Positions 17,663 to 26,578 of a stretch of 64,000 bases of DNA are shown here, piece by piece. Position 1 is the stretch's first letter, and each line of letters begins with the position of its first letter. The stretch is from Modicisalibacter coralii (lineage in GTDB: Bacteria; Pseudomonadota; Gammaproteobacteria; Pseudomonadales; Halomonadaceae). Where the stretch lies: the NCBI RefSeq assembly GCF_004117855.1, contig NZ_QWBW01000006.1, positions 1 to 64,000 of the forward strand, in the 5' to 3' direction. The translations under genes and the position numbers were made by a program. Below the pieces are notes generated by a model. That model was given only the letters and a program-made list of their open reading frames with translations, did no database searches and was not told the origin of the DNA.

Positions 17663-19444
17663 TCACGCCTCGTCGGTCGCCACCTTGGGCTTCTGACGCA
17701 GGCGGATGTTGAGTTCCTTGAGCTGCTCGGCGCTCACCTCGCCCGGCGCGTCGGTCATCAAGTCCGCGGCGCTCTGGGTCTTGGGGAAGGCGATCACTTC
17801 ACGGATGGTGCGCGCCCCGGTCATCAGCATCACCAGCCGGTCGAGGCCGAACGCCAGACCGCCATGGGGCGGCGCCCCGAACTTCAGCGCCTCGAGCAGG
17901 AAACCGAACTTCTCGTTGGCCTCGTCCTCGCCGATGCCCAGCACCTCGAGCACCGCACGCTGCATCGCCTGGTCGTGGATACGGATCGACCCGCCGCCCA
18001 GTTCGGTACCGTTGAGCACCATGTCGTAGGCCCGCGACAGCGCCTCGACGGGGTTGTTCCTGAGTGTCTCGACGTCGCAGGACGGCGCCGTGAACGGATG
18101 GTGCAACGCCTGCAGGCGAGCACCGCCGTCGTCTTCGAACATCGGGAAGTCGACCACCCACAGCGGTGCCCAGGCCTGGGTATAGAGGTCGAGATCCTCG
18201 CCGAGCCTGACGCGCAGCGCGCCGATCGCCTCGCTGACGATGCGCGCCTTGTCGGCGCCGAAGAAGATGATGTCGCCGTCCTCGGCGCCAACCCGGTCGA
18301 GCAGCGTCTCCACGATGCCGTCCATGAACTTGACGATCGGCGACTGCAGCCCCTCGAGCCCCTTGGCGCGCTCGTTGACCTTGATCCAGGCCAGCCCCTT
18401 GGCACCGTAGATGCCCACGAAGCGGGTGTACTCGTCGATCTCCTTGCGGGTCAGCTTGGCGCCACCGCTGACCTTGAGCGCCGCCACGCGGCCGTCGTCG
18501 GCGTTGGCCGGGCCGGAGAAGACCTTGAAGTCGACGTCCTTCATCAGGTCGTCGACGTCGACCAGTTCCAGCGGAATACGCAGGTCCGGCTTGTCGGAGC
18601 CGTAACGGCGCATCGCCTCGGCATAGGTCATCCGCGGGAAGGCCGGCAGCTCGACGTCGAGCACGTCGTGGAAGAGCTGGCGGATCATGCCCTCGGTGAT
18701 GCCCATGATCGCCTCCTCGTCGATGAACGAGGCCTCGATGTCGATCTGGGTGAATTCCGGCTGACGGTCGGCGCGCAGGTCCTCGTCGCGGAAGCACTTG
18801 GCGACCTGATAGTAGCGATCCAGCCCCGAGACCATCAGCAACTGCTTGAACAGCTGCGGTGACTGCGGCAGGGCGAAGAAGTGGCCTTCATGGGTGCGGC
18901 TGGGGACCAGATAGTCGCGGGCACCTTCCGGGGTCGCGCGGGTCAGCACCGGCGTCTCGATGTCGAGGAAGCCCTCGTTCTCGAGATAGGCACGCACGCT
19001 GTGGGTGATCCGCGAACGCAGCCGCAGCTTGTCGATCATCTCCGGACGGCGCAGGTCGATGTAGCGATACTTGAGGCGTACCTCCTCGCCCACCTTGCCG
19101 TGCTCGTCGAGCTGGAACGGCGGCGTGGCGGCGGTGTTGAGGACCTCGACCTCCTTGGCCAGGACCTCGATCATCCCGGTGGGCATGCCGGGATTCTGGG
19201 TGCCCTCGGGGCGCAGACGAATGCGCCCGCGGATGCGCAGCACGTATTCGCTGCGGGCGCGGTCAGCATGGGCGAACGCATCCGGGGTATCGGGGTCGAC
19301 CACGACCTGGGCGATGCCGTCGCGATCGCGCATGTCGAGGAAGATCACTCCCCCGTGGTCACGGCGGCGGTGTACCCATCCGCACAGCGTGACCTCCTGG
19401 TCCACCAGAGTCTCGTTCAACTGGCCGCAATAATGGCTGCGCAT
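17663..19444 (-). CDS. aspS: Aspartate--tRNA ligase
   Basis: Class II aminoacyl-tRNA synthetase of 593 residues, normal for the bacterial type. The N-terminal OB-fold reads [20 protein letters not shown]. Motif 2 [20 protein letters not shown] and motif 3 [17 protein letters not shown] are clear, and the bacterial insertion domain lies between them. Archaeal-type sequences are excluded by length. The gene heads the leftward block, 138 nt before yebC. Whether it is discriminating or charges tRNA-Asn too depends on whether gatCAB and asnS are present elsewhere. Confidence 0.97.
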   Translation of the reverse strand: MRSHYCGQLNETLVDQEVTLCGWVHRRRDHGGVIFLDMRDRDGIAQVVVDPDTPDAFAHADRARSEYVLRIRGRIRLRPEGTQNPGMPTGMIEVLAKEVEVLNTAATPPFQLDEHGKVGEEVRLKYRYIDLRRPEMIDKLRLRSRITHSVRAYLENEGFLDIETPVLTRATPEGARDYLVPSRTHEGHFFALPQSPQLFKQLLMVSGLDRYYQVAKCFRDEDLRADRQPEFTQIDIEASFIDEEAIMGITEGMIRQLFHDVLDVELPAFPRMTYAEAMRRYGSDKPDLRIPLELVDVDDLMKDVDFKVFSGPANADDGRVAALKVSGGAKLTRKEIDEYTRFVGIYGAKGLAWIKVNERAKGLEGLQSPIVKFMDGIVETLLDRVGAEDGDIIFFGADKARIVSEAIGALRVRLGEDLDLYTQAWAPLWVVDFPMFEDDGGARLQALHHPFTAPSCDVETLRNNPVEALSRAYDMVLNGTELGGGSIRIHDQAMQRAVLEVLGIGEDEANEKFGFLLEALKFGAPPHGGLAFGLDRLVMLMTGARTIREVIAFPKTQSAADLMTDAPGEVSAEQLKELNIRLRQKPKVATDEA

Positions 19445-19506
19445 GTCAAATCCTGTTCCGTTGCTTTGAGAGTGCTTCTCCGCCGGCCGGCGCCGGCGGA
19501 GAACGA

Positions 19507-19773
19507 TCAGGCGGTTGCCTTGCTGTCGGCCGGCTTGGCGTCACCGCCCGACGACTTGCTGGCGTCACCGGCGAGGTTGCGCTTGGTACCACCGGACTTG
19601 AAGTCGGTCTCGTACCAGCCGCCCCCGGCGAGACGAAAGCCCGCCGCGGAGATCAGCCGCGACAACTCGCTGGCCTGACAGACGGGACAATCGGTCAGCG
19701 CCGGCGCACCGACCTTCTGAAGCTTTTCCAGGCGATGGCCGCAGGCCTTGCACTCATATTCGTAGATGGGCAT
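19507..19773 (-). CDS. FmdB-family zinc-ribbon protein
   Basis: An 88-residue protein starting [16 protein letters not shown], with a second Cys pair in TDCPVCQAS: a four-cysteine zinc ribbon. The segment [18 protein letters not shown] is the usual continuation of the FmdB/YhaP family. The tail is rich in Lys, Ser, Asp and Ala and probably disordered. The family is named from formamidase regulators but has no settled function; in many gammaproteobacteria it precedes aspS, as here (62-nt gap), so a link to translation is possible. Confidence 0.85.
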   Translation of the reverse strand: MPIYEYECKACGHRLEKLQKVGAPALTDCPVCQASELSRLISAAGFRLAGGGWYETDFKSGGTKRNLAGDASKSSGGDAKPADSKATA

Positions 19774-19968
19774 GGTTCTAATCACTCTGTGACGAAGTCT
19801 CTGCCGCAGGCAGCCTGCTCGAGCCTACGGCGATCATCCCTATGATGTGGCCAGCCGTCGCGCTTTCCAAGCCTGCCGCGAAAGCCGCATATTATAGCGT
19901 GCCGCGGCCCCGGGCGGGCAAGTTGTCGCTCGGCGGCGCGAGGAAGTTTCCGTCGACAAGGAATTGCC

Positions 19969-20907
19969 ATGAAAGCCGTGATACTCGATGCCGCCACGCT
20001 GGGCGACGACATCGACCTGCAACCGCTGCACCGCGAGGTCGATACCCTCGAGGTTTACGACCTCTCGCCCCCCGACACCTGCCGAGAGCGCCTGGCCGGC
20101 GCCGAGATCGCGCTGGTCAACAAGGTCGTGCTCGACGAGGCCCTGCTCGGCGACCTGCCCGAGTTGCGCATGATCGGCGTGCTGGCCACGGGGACCAACA
20201 ACATCGACATGGCCGCCGCCGAGCGACTGGGGATCACGGTGCGCAACGTCACCGCCTACGGCACGGCCAGCGTCGCCCAGCATACGCTGATGCTGATGCT
20301 CAGCCTGGCCAACCGCCTGCCGCTCTATCAGCGCGATGTCCGCGAGGGCGCCTGGAACCGCGCCCCGATCTTCTGTCTGCTCGATCATCGCACCCTGCAG
20401 CTCGACGGCAAGCGTCTGGTGATCGTCGGCAGCGGCGAGCTCGGACGTGCCGTGGCACGCCTGGCCGAGGCCTTCGGCATGCACGTCGACTTCGCCGCCC
20501 GCCCCGGCAACGAAGGCGAGGACTCCCGCAGACCGCTCGCCGACCTCGCGCCCGAAGCCGACATCATCAGCCTGCACTGCCCGCTCACCGAGGCGACACG
20601 CCACCTGATCGACGAGGCGTTGCTGACCCGGCTCAAGCCGGGTGCCCTGCTGATCAACTGCGCGCGTGGCGGCATCATCGACGAGGCGGCGGCGCTGACG
20701 GCGCTGCGCGACGGCCGGCTCGGCGGCCTGGGCGTGGACGTGCTGCCCGGCGAACCGCCCCGCGACGGCCACCCCCTGCTGAGCGCGCTCGAGGAACCGC
20801 TCAACCTGATCGTCACGCCTCATAACGCCTGGATCAGCCCCGAGGCACGCCAGAACGTGATCGCACTCACGGCCGACAACATCAGACACTGGAAAGCGAA
20901 TCGCTGA
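19969..20907 (+). CDS. hprA: D-2-hydroxyacid dehydrogenase (glycerate dehydrogenase type)
   Basis: A 312-residue NAD-dependent D-isomer 2-hydroxyacid dehydrogenase. The nucleotide loop reads VGSGELGRAVARLAEAFG (about 144-161). Catalytic Arg is in NCARGGIIDEAA, Glu in VLPGEPPRDGHPLL and His in VTPHNAW. Closest in pattern are glycerate/hydroxypyruvate reductases, which interconvert hydroxypyruvate and D-glycerate; the symbol rests on that resemblance. AAGGAATT precedes the ATG. It is followed 78 nt later by ribokinase in the same direction. Confidence 0.8.
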   Translation: MKAVILDAATLGDDIDLQPLHREVDTLEVYDLSPPDTCRERLAGAEIALVNKVVLDEALLGDLPELRMIGVLATGTNNIDMAAAERLGITVRNVTAYGTASVAQHTLMLMLSLANRLPLYQRDVREGAWNRAPIFCLLDHRTLQLDGKRLVIVGSGELGRAVARLAEAFGMHVDFAARPGNEGEDSRRPLADLAPEADIISLHCPLTEATRHLIDEALLTRLKPGALLINCARGGIIDEAAALTALRDGRLGGLGVDVLPGEPPRDGHPLLSALEEPLNLIVTPHNAWISPEARQNVIALTADNIRHWKANR

Positions 20908-20911
20908 GACA

Positions 20912-20939
20912 CGAGCGAAACCGCTCGAGATAACGGTAT
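20912..20939. other. Small hairpin plus partial AGATAACGGTAT motif
   Basis: CGAGCG (20912-20917) and CGCTCG (20922-20927) pair around AAAC just after the hprA stop. The hairpin is followed directly by AGATAACGGTAT (20928-20939), which matches 12 bases of a 17-base motif found exactly at 29865-29881 and 55219-55235. No T-tract follows, so a terminator reading is weak. Confidence 0.4.
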
Positions 20940-20985
20940 CAGCATCGTCGGGTCACACCGTCCGGACGACCGCGAAGGAGACGCC

Positions 20986-21906
20986 ATGCTCTACAACTAC
21001 GGGTCGATCAATATCGACCATGTCTACCGGGTTCCGCATCTGGTGCGCCCCGGCGAGACCCTGACCAGCCACGGTTATCGCCAGGTGCTGGGCGGCAAGG
21101 GAGCCAATCAGTCGCTGGCCATGGCCCGCGCCGGTGGCGACGTTACCCACTGGGGGCGACTCGGCCAGCAGGACCGCTGGGTGCTGGAAACGCTGGCCAG
21201 CGCCGGCGTCGACATCACCCCCATCGAGCTGACCGCCGAGCCCAGCGGCCACGCCCTGATCCAGGTCGACGACCATGGCGAGAACGCGATCATTCTGCAT
21301 CCCGGAGCCAATCACGGCTTTACCGACGCGCACCTCGCGACCCTGATGGCCTCGGCCCGGGCCGGCGACTGGCTGCTGCTGCAGAACGAATGCAACGCCC
21401 TGGAGCGCTTGCTGATCCGTGCCGAGGCCCAGGAACTGCGCATCGCCTTCAACCCGGCGCCGATGTCGGCCAACGTGCTGCGTCTGCCGCTGGAGCGTTG
21501 CCAGTTGTTGTTCCTCAACCGCGGCGAGGCCGCCGCGCTGGTCGACCGCAACGAACACGACACGGTCGACGGCCTCCTGGAGGCCCTGCGCCAGCGCCTG
21601 CCCACGAGCCAGGTGGTCCTGACCCTGGGCCGCGACGGGGTGGTCTTCCAGGACGCCACGCGACGCCTGCGGCTACCCGCCCATTCGGTCGAGGCAATCG
21701 ACACCACGGCGGCCGGCGATACCTTCATCGGCTACTTCATGGCCGCGCTGCAGCGCGACAACGACATCGTCGAGGCGCTACGCCTGGCCAGTGCCGCCTC
21801 GGCGCTGTGCGTCCAGCGCGAAGGGGCCGCCCCCAGCATCCCGGTCTTCAGCGAGGTCGCCGAAGCGACCCGAACGTGGGACGAGCTGCCCCTCGACGAA
21901 GCGTGA
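20986..21906 (+). CDS. rbsK: PfkB-family carbohydrate kinase, ribokinase type
   Basis: Phosphorylates ribose (or a similar sugar) with ATP. The 306-residue protein has the first PfkB signature GGKGANQSLAMARAGGDV near 44 and the second, DTTAAGDTFIGYF, near 240 with the catalytic Asp. FNPAPMS and TLGRDGVVF are typical of ribokinases. AAGGAG lies before the ATG. The next gene, 35 nt downstream, is a nucleoside hydrolase that would release ribose, so this kinase probably channels ribose from nucleosides into the pentose phosphate pool. Confidence 0.88.
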   Translation: MLYNYGSINIDHVYRVPHLVRPGETLTSHGYRQVLGGKGANQSLAMARAGGDVTHWGRLGQQDRWVLETLASAGVDITPIELTAEPSGHALIQVDDHGENAIILHPGANHGFTDAHLATLMASARAGDWLLLQNECNALERLLIRAEAQELRIAFNPAPMSANVLRLPLERCQLLFLNRGEAAALVDRNEHDTVDGLLEALRQRLPTSQVVLTLGRDGVVFQDATRRLRLPAHSVEAIDTTAAGDTFIGYFMAALQRDNDIVEALRLASAASALCVQREGAAPSIPVFSEVAEATRTWDELPLDEA

Positions 21907-21941
21907 CCCTTCCCTACCGAACCAACACGAGGATCGAGACC

Positions 21942-22883
21942 ATGACGACTCCCATCATCTTCGACACCGATCCCGGCGTCGACGACGCCCAGGCGATCGC
22001 CATCGCCCTGGCGCACCCCGACATCGAACTACTCGGGCTGACCACCACCTTCGGCAACGTCGAAGTGGCCACTGCCACCTACAACGCCCTGCTGCTCAGC
22101 GAGCTGGCGGGCCAGTCGATCCCGGTCGCCCAGGGCGCCGCGGCACCGATGAGCAAGCCCAAGTCGCCGCCCCCGGCGCACATCCACGGCGCCAACGGCC
22201 TGGGCAACATCGATCTGCCGCCGGTCAAGGGGCAGCCACAACCGGTCAGCGCCGGCCAGTTCATCGTCGACACGGTCAATGCCCGCCCCGGCGAGGTGAC
22301 CCTGGTGGCGGTCGCTCCGCTGGGCAATCTGGCCGCCGCCCTGCAGATCGACCCGAGCATCGTCGACAAGGTCAAGCGCGTGGTGGTGATGGGCGGCTCG
22401 ATTCGTGAGGGCGGCAACGTCACGCCGGTGGCCGAAGCCAATCTGTTCAACGACCCGCACGCCGGCGCCCGCGTGCTCACCGCCGGCTGGCCGCTGACAA
22501 TGGTGGGGCTCGACGCCACCCACCGGTGCGTGCTCGATCCGGCGGCGATGGCGCGCATCGCCGAGGCCCAGGGCGAGCTGGGCAAGGTCCTGGCCGGCAG
22601 CTACGAATTCTACAAGGCCTTCTACCAGCAGGCCCTGGGCTTCGACGGCTGCTGCCCTCACGACAGCTGTGCGCTGGCCTGGCTGATGAAGCCGGAACTC
22701 TTCACCACCCAGCGCGGCCATCTCAACGTGGTCACCGAGGGACATGCCGAAGGACAGACGATCTTCGCCCCCGAAGGCCGGCCATTCATCACCGAACGCT
22801 GGTCGACCACACCGCTGGCCGAGGTCTGCCTCGACGCCGACGGCGCGGCGGTGGTCGACTGGATCGTCGAGACCCTGAGCTGA
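21942..22883 (+). CDS. Nucleoside hydrolase (IunH/Rih family)
   Basis: Cleaves ribonucleosides to base and ribose. The 313-residue protein starts MTTPIIFDTDPGVDDAQAIA with the calcium-binding Asp cluster. VVMGGSIREGGNVTPVAEAN holds the conserved Asn and Glu, and HDSCALAW carries the His-Asp pair near the C-terminus. The open frame extends far upstream in another gene, but homology begins at this ATG, which has GAGGA before it. With the ribokinase gene it forms a nucleoside-ribose salvage pair. Base preference is not readable. No nucleoside transporter lies beside it. Confidence 0.88.
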   Translation: MTTPIIFDTDPGVDDAQAIAIALAHPDIELLGLTTTFGNVEVATATYNALLLSELAGQSIPVAQGAAAPMSKPKSPPPAHIHGANGLGNIDLPPVKGQPQPVSAGQFIVDTVNARPGEVTLVAVAPLGNLAAALQIDPSIVDKVKRVVVMGGSIREGGNVTPVAEANLFNDPHAGARVLTAGWPLTMVGLDATHRCVLDPAAMARIAEAQGELGKVLAGSYEFYKAFYQQALGFDGCCPHDSCALAWLMKPELFTTQRGHLNVVTEGHAEGQTIFAPEGRPFITERWSTTPLAEVCLDADGAAVVDWIVETLS

Positions 22884-22940
22884 GCCGAGACGCCACGGAG
22901 GCTCACTTGCGGGGCGGGCGGGCCTCCGGCAGACACCCCC

Positions 22941-23213
22941 TCAGCGGGTGACGAAGGTGTCGTGTTCCTGCCAGTCGATGCCCGCCAGTTCGACATGGGT
23001 CACCCGCGCCGCGGGTGGCCCCTTCCACAACCATTCGATCACGCCGTTCACCGCTTCGCCCCGGCCGCAGAGCACGACCTCCACGCTGCCGTCCGCCTGA
23101 TTCCTGGCATACCCCGTCACGCACGCACTCAGCGCCCGTTCCCGGGTCGCGGCGCGGTAGCCGACACCCTGCACCTTGCCGGTAACGCGTGCCTTGACGC
23201 AGCAATCGCTCAT
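22941..23213 (-). CDS. acyP: Acylphosphatase
   Basis: Small enzyme that hydrolyses acyl phosphates. The 90-residue protein has the signature ARVTGKVQGVGYRAATRERA with the catalytic Arg, and the second catalytic residue Asn in GYARNQADGSVEVVLCG. The start ATG at 23213 follows GGGAGGAGG; the frame extends upstream without homology. Two Cys in MSDCCVK are unusual for this family. It lies 104 nt after the BrkB gene in the same direction. Confidence 0.9.
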   Translation of the reverse strand: MSDCCVKARVTGKVQGVGYRAATRERALSACVTGYARNQADGSVEVVLCGRGEAVNGVIEWLWKGPPAARVTHVELAGIDWQEHDTFVTR

Positions 23214-23317
23214 CGCCTCCTCCCCTGTCGTGACGTATCGCCCCTCGTTGTAGCATTCCCGACGCGCGACGCCCAACCCGCGGCGGCGCCCACGGTCACA
23301 TTGCGCCCATCGCCCGC

Positions 23318-24223
23318 TCAGTCGTTGATCAGCTCATGGCGAACCTTCACCGCCACGTTGCGCGGCACGATACGCTTGCCGCGGGCTTCGAAATGCGTGC
23401 GGGTGAGCGCCGTGCCGAACAGCAGGATCAACGACGAGTAGTAGACCCACAGCAGGATCAGCACCACCGACCCGGCCGCCCCGTAGGTCGAGGCCGTCGC
23501 GGTATAGGCCAGGTAGGCGGCGATGGCGTAGCGGCCGAGGGAGAACAGCACCGCGGTGACCAGCGCCCCCACCGCCACGTCGCGCCAGCTCAGCACCACG
23601 TCGGGCAGCACCTTGAAGAGCGTGGCGAAGAACAGCGCGATGACCAGCAGCGATACCAGCACCTCGGCGCCGCTGAGCAGCGTCTCGGTCCACGGCAGCC
23701 AATCGCCGGCGAAGCGGAACACGGCACGCATCACCACGCCCAGTACCAGCGAGACCAGCAGCACGAAGCCGATCGCCAGCACCACGGCCAGCGACATCAC
23801 GCGCTGCTTGAGAAAGATGAGCAGGCTGTTGCGGTCGGGATTGGCGGTGACCCCCCACAGCACGTTGAACGAGTACTGCATCTGGGCGAACACCGTGGTG
23901 GCGCCCACCAGCAGCGTGAACACGCCCAGCAGGGTGGGCAGCAGCCCCGACGCCTGGATGCGCGAGGCGGCGACGGCGTTCTGCACCGCCTCGGCGGCCC
24001 CGGGGCCGATCATTCCCTGCAGGTTGGCGACGATCTGGCCCTGTGCCGCTTCCTCGCCCAGCACCACACCGATCACCGTGACCGCGATGATCACCGTCGG
24101 CGCCAGCGAGAACAGCGTGTAGAAAGCCAGCGATCCGGCGTAGCTGAAGGCGTTGCGGTCCAGCCACAGCTTGACGGCGTCGCGGAGGATGCGAATCCAG
24201 CGGAGGGGGGTCTTGACGAGCAC
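23318..24223 (-). CDS. YihY/BrkB-family inner-membrane protein
   Basis: An integral membrane protein with about six hydrophobic segments; the family start reads WLDRNAFSYAGSLAFYTLFS and later parts include FAQMQYSFNVLWGV and YGAAGSVVLILLWVYYSSLI. The name ribonuclease BN given to some members was an error; no enzymatic activity is established. The open frame extends over the promoter of the divergent NadM gene. I prefer the GTG at 24223 (VLVKTPLRWI, with AGGA 8 nt upstream), giving 301 residues, the usual length. The divergent gap to NadM is then 143 nt. Confidence 0.85.
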   Translation of the reverse strand: MLVKTPLRWIRILRDAVKLWLDRNAFSYAGSLAFYTLFSLAPTVIIAVTVIGVVLGEEAAQGQIVANLQGMIGPGAAEAVQNAVAASRIQASGLLPTLLGVFTLLVGATTVFAQMQYSFNVLWGVTANPDRNSLLIFLKQRVMSLAVVLAIGFVLLVSLVLGVVMRAVFRFAGDWLPWTETLLSGAEVLVSLLVIALFFATLFKVLPDVVLSWRDVAVGALVTAVLFSLGRYAIAAYLAYTATASTYGAAGSVVLILLWVYYSSLILLFGTALTRTHFEARGKRIVPRNVAVKVRHELIND

Positions 24224-24366
24224 GGGAACGTCCTGTTCGGAAAACGGATCCCAGCATAACCAAGCGCGGCGGCCGTGAAAAATCGCCAACCCATTCCATG
24301 CCCGGCGCGCCTTGCAGCCGGCAAGGCCGGCCACCATAATGGCCGCGCCTTTCCGATCGGAGACAG

Positions 24367-25464
24367 ATGGTGCCCGCCAACCCCTCGCCACCCGCCACCG
24401 GCCACGACTTCGACTGCCTGGTCTTCATCGGCCGGTTCCAGCCGCCGCATCTGGGCCATCTGACGGTGATTCACGAGGCATTGAAGCGGGCACGCCAGGT
24501 CATCGTGCTGATCGGTTCCGCCTGGCAGGCGCGCTCGCTGCGCAACCCCTGGCGCTTCGAGGAACGCCGCGACATGCTGCGCAGCGGCTTCGACGACGAC
24601 GACAACGCCCGCCTGGAGATCGAGCCACTGCTCGATGCGCTCTACAACGACGACGTCTGGGTCCGCGATGTCCAGCGCAAGGTCCGCGACATCGCCCGGC
24701 CCTGCCACGGCAAGCTGCCGCGCATCGGCCTGATCGGTGCCAGCCGGGGCCAGTCCAGCTACTACCTGAGCCTGTTTCCGCAGTGGGAGTCGGTCAGCGT
24801 GCCGCTGGTCGACGCCATCTCGGCAAGCCGTATCCGCGAGCGGCTCTTCCATTCCCGGGCTTCGGGCAGCGCCTACTTGGCTGACGACGCCGGCCACGAT
24901 TTGCCGGCCCACGTGCATCGCGCCCTCGAGGCCTTCCAGTCGACGCCCGCCTGCGACCAGTTGCTCGAAGAGCAAGCGTTGCTCGAACAGTATCGCAGCG
25001 CCTGGGCCCAGGCGCCCTACCCGCCGATCTTCGTCACCGTCAACGCCGTGGTCGTGCAGTCCGGCCACGTGCTGCTGGTCAGGCGCACCGCCGCGCCCGG
25101 CAAGGGGCTGTACGCCTTGCCGGGCGGCTTCATCCACCCCCAGGAGCGGCTGCTCGATGCCTGTCTTCGCGAACTCAAGGAGCGGGTCCGCCTCAAGGTT
25201 CCGGAACCGGTGCTCAAGGGCTCGCTGCGCGATCAGCGGCTGTTCGACGACCCGCATCGCAGCTGGCGGGGGCGCACCCTGGCCGAGGCCTTCTACTTCG
25301 CCTTGCGCCCCGAGCAGCAACTGCCGCGTCTGAAAGCCACCCGCGGCGGCGATCGGGCGAGCTGGGTGGCGCTCGCCGACCTCGAACCCGAGACCCTGTT
25401 CGAGGATCACTTCTTCATCATTCAGAATTTTCTGGGGCTTCCGGCCGGCTGGGCCAGCCCCTGA
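24367..25464 (+). CDS. Bifunctional NMN adenylyltransferase / Nudix protein (NadM-Nudix)
   Basis: N-terminal half (about 15-190): cytidylyltransferase-fold NMN adenylyltransferase with FIGRFQPPHLGHLTVI at 20-35 and ISASRIR at 151-157, making NAD from NMN and ATP. C-terminal half (about 218-350): Nudix domain, in related fusions an ADP-ribose pyrophosphatase. The Nudix box GGFIHPQERLLDACLRELKE at 253-272 continues with Arg273 where the consensus has the second Glu of the EE pair, and with Arg275 where Gly is usual. Hydrolysis may therefore be weak or lost. The 365-residue length fits the family. GGAGA lies before the ATG. The gene probably replaces or supplements nadD in NAD synthesis. Confidence 0.85.
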   Translation: MVPANPSPPATGHDFDCLVFIGRFQPPHLGHLTVIHEALKRARQVIVLIGSAWQARSLRNPWRFEERRDMLRSGFDDDDNARLEIEPLLDALYNDDVWVRDVQRKVRDIARPCHGKLPRIGLIGASRGQSSYYLSLFPQWESVSVPLVDAISASRIRERLFHSRASGSAYLADDAGHDLPAHVHRALEAFQSTPACDQLLEEQALLEQYRSAWAQAPYPPIFVTVNAVVVQSGHVLLVRRTAAPGKGLYALPGGFIHPQERLLDACLRELKERVRLKVPEPVLKGSLRDQRLFDDPHRSWRGRTLAEAFYFALRPEQQLPRLKATRGGDRASWVALADLEPETLFEDHFFIIQNFLGLPAGWASP

Positions 25465-25527
25465 AAGGGCCTTGAGAGGCCTGCGCTCGTCGAGCCGATC
25501 AACGCCCTCTGACACAGCACGGCCGGA

Positions 25528-26445
25528 TCAGGCCTGCAGGAAATCCCGCGGCAGCTTGGTCATCTGCCGCCACAGCCGCTCCACGCCCGGCTTGTGCACC
25601 AGCGAACAGCGATACAGCCTGACCTCGAGCGGAATGTCCCAGTGGGCATCGCCGGCCCTCACCAGACGCCCATCGTCGAGTTCCTCGCGGATACAGAAAT
25701 CGGGAATCCAGGCCATGCCCACGCCCTGCAACGCCATGCCCTTGAGCCCCTCGGCCATCGCCGTCTCGTAGACGGTCTTGAGCCGCATCCGGGTCGGATC
25801 GTTCTTGAGCAGCATGCGCACCGAGCGTCCCAGAAAGGCCCCCTGGGTATAGGCCAGGAACGGAATCGCCTCGTCACCCTCGAGCGGAAATCGCGGCCGT
25901 CCCCGCTCATCGGGGACACAGACCGGCAGCATCATCGCCTTGCCGATCGAGAAGGAGGGAAAGGCCTCGGCATCGAGCTGCATGGTGGCATAGGGGTCGT
26001 GATAGCCGAGCATCAGATCGCAGTTGCCTTCGCGCAGGACGTGGATGGCATCGCCCACGTTCATGGCCACTAGGCGGGTGGGCAGTTCGCCGACCCCCTT
26101 CTGCAAGCGCGAGATCCAGCGCGGATAGAACGCCAGCGCCAGCGAGTGTGCCGCGACGATGTCCAGCGCCTCGTTGGCCATCGCCAGCCCGCGCAGATGA
26201 CCGAGACATTCGCCGAGCTGCTCGACCAGGTTGCGCGCCGTAACCAGAAACAGCTGCCCTTCGGGGGTCAGACCCACGGGGGTCGTCGAACGATCGACCA
26301 GGGTCGCGCCGACCGCCTGTTCCAGCGAACGGATGCGCCGGCTGAAGGCCGGCTGCGTGACGTGGCGCTGCCGCGCCGAGGCGGAAAAGCTGCGTGTGTT
26401 GGCCAGGGCGACGAAGTCTTCCAGCCATTTCGTTTCGAGGTTCAC
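25528..26445 (-). CDS. LysR-family regulator, HypT (YjiE)-like
   Basis: A 305-residue LysR regulator. The N-terminal winged helix reads KWLEDFVALANTRSFSASAR then VTQPAFSRRIRSLEQAVG. The whole length lines up with E. coli HypT/YjiE: IVAAHSLAL, LREGNCDLMLGYHD and MALQGVGMAWIPDF have direct counterparts. E. coli HypT responds to hypochlorite through methionine oxidation. Met and Cys are present here, but conservation of the sensing residues was not checked. The start is GTG with GGAG before it. It faces the NadM gene, and no obvious target gene adjoins. Confidence 0.8.
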   Translation of the reverse strand: MNLETKWLEDFVALANTRSFSASARQRHVTQPAFSRRIRSLEQAVGATLVDRSTTPVGLTPEGQLFLVTARNLVEQLGECLGHLRGLAMANEALDIVAAHSLALAFYPRWISRLQKGVGELPTRLVAMNVGDAIHVLREGNCDLMLGYHDPYATMQLDAEAFPSFSIGKAMMLPVCVPDERGRPRFPLEGDEAIPFLAYTQGAFLGRSVRMLLKNDPTRMRLKTVYETAMAEGLKGMALQGVGMAWIPDFCIREELDDGRLVRAGDAHWDIPLEVRLYRCSLVHKPGVERLWRQMTKLPRDFLQA

Positions 26446-26578
26446 CGCGACTCCACTTGCCGTTGGCGGGCGCGAGTGCCACCACTCACCGCCGAAGCCA
26501 CGATTTTACCCAAGCTCCCACCCCGGCTCCACGCCTATGTCGATGTTTTGCAACACCTTGTCCACCCGCCATGAATGT

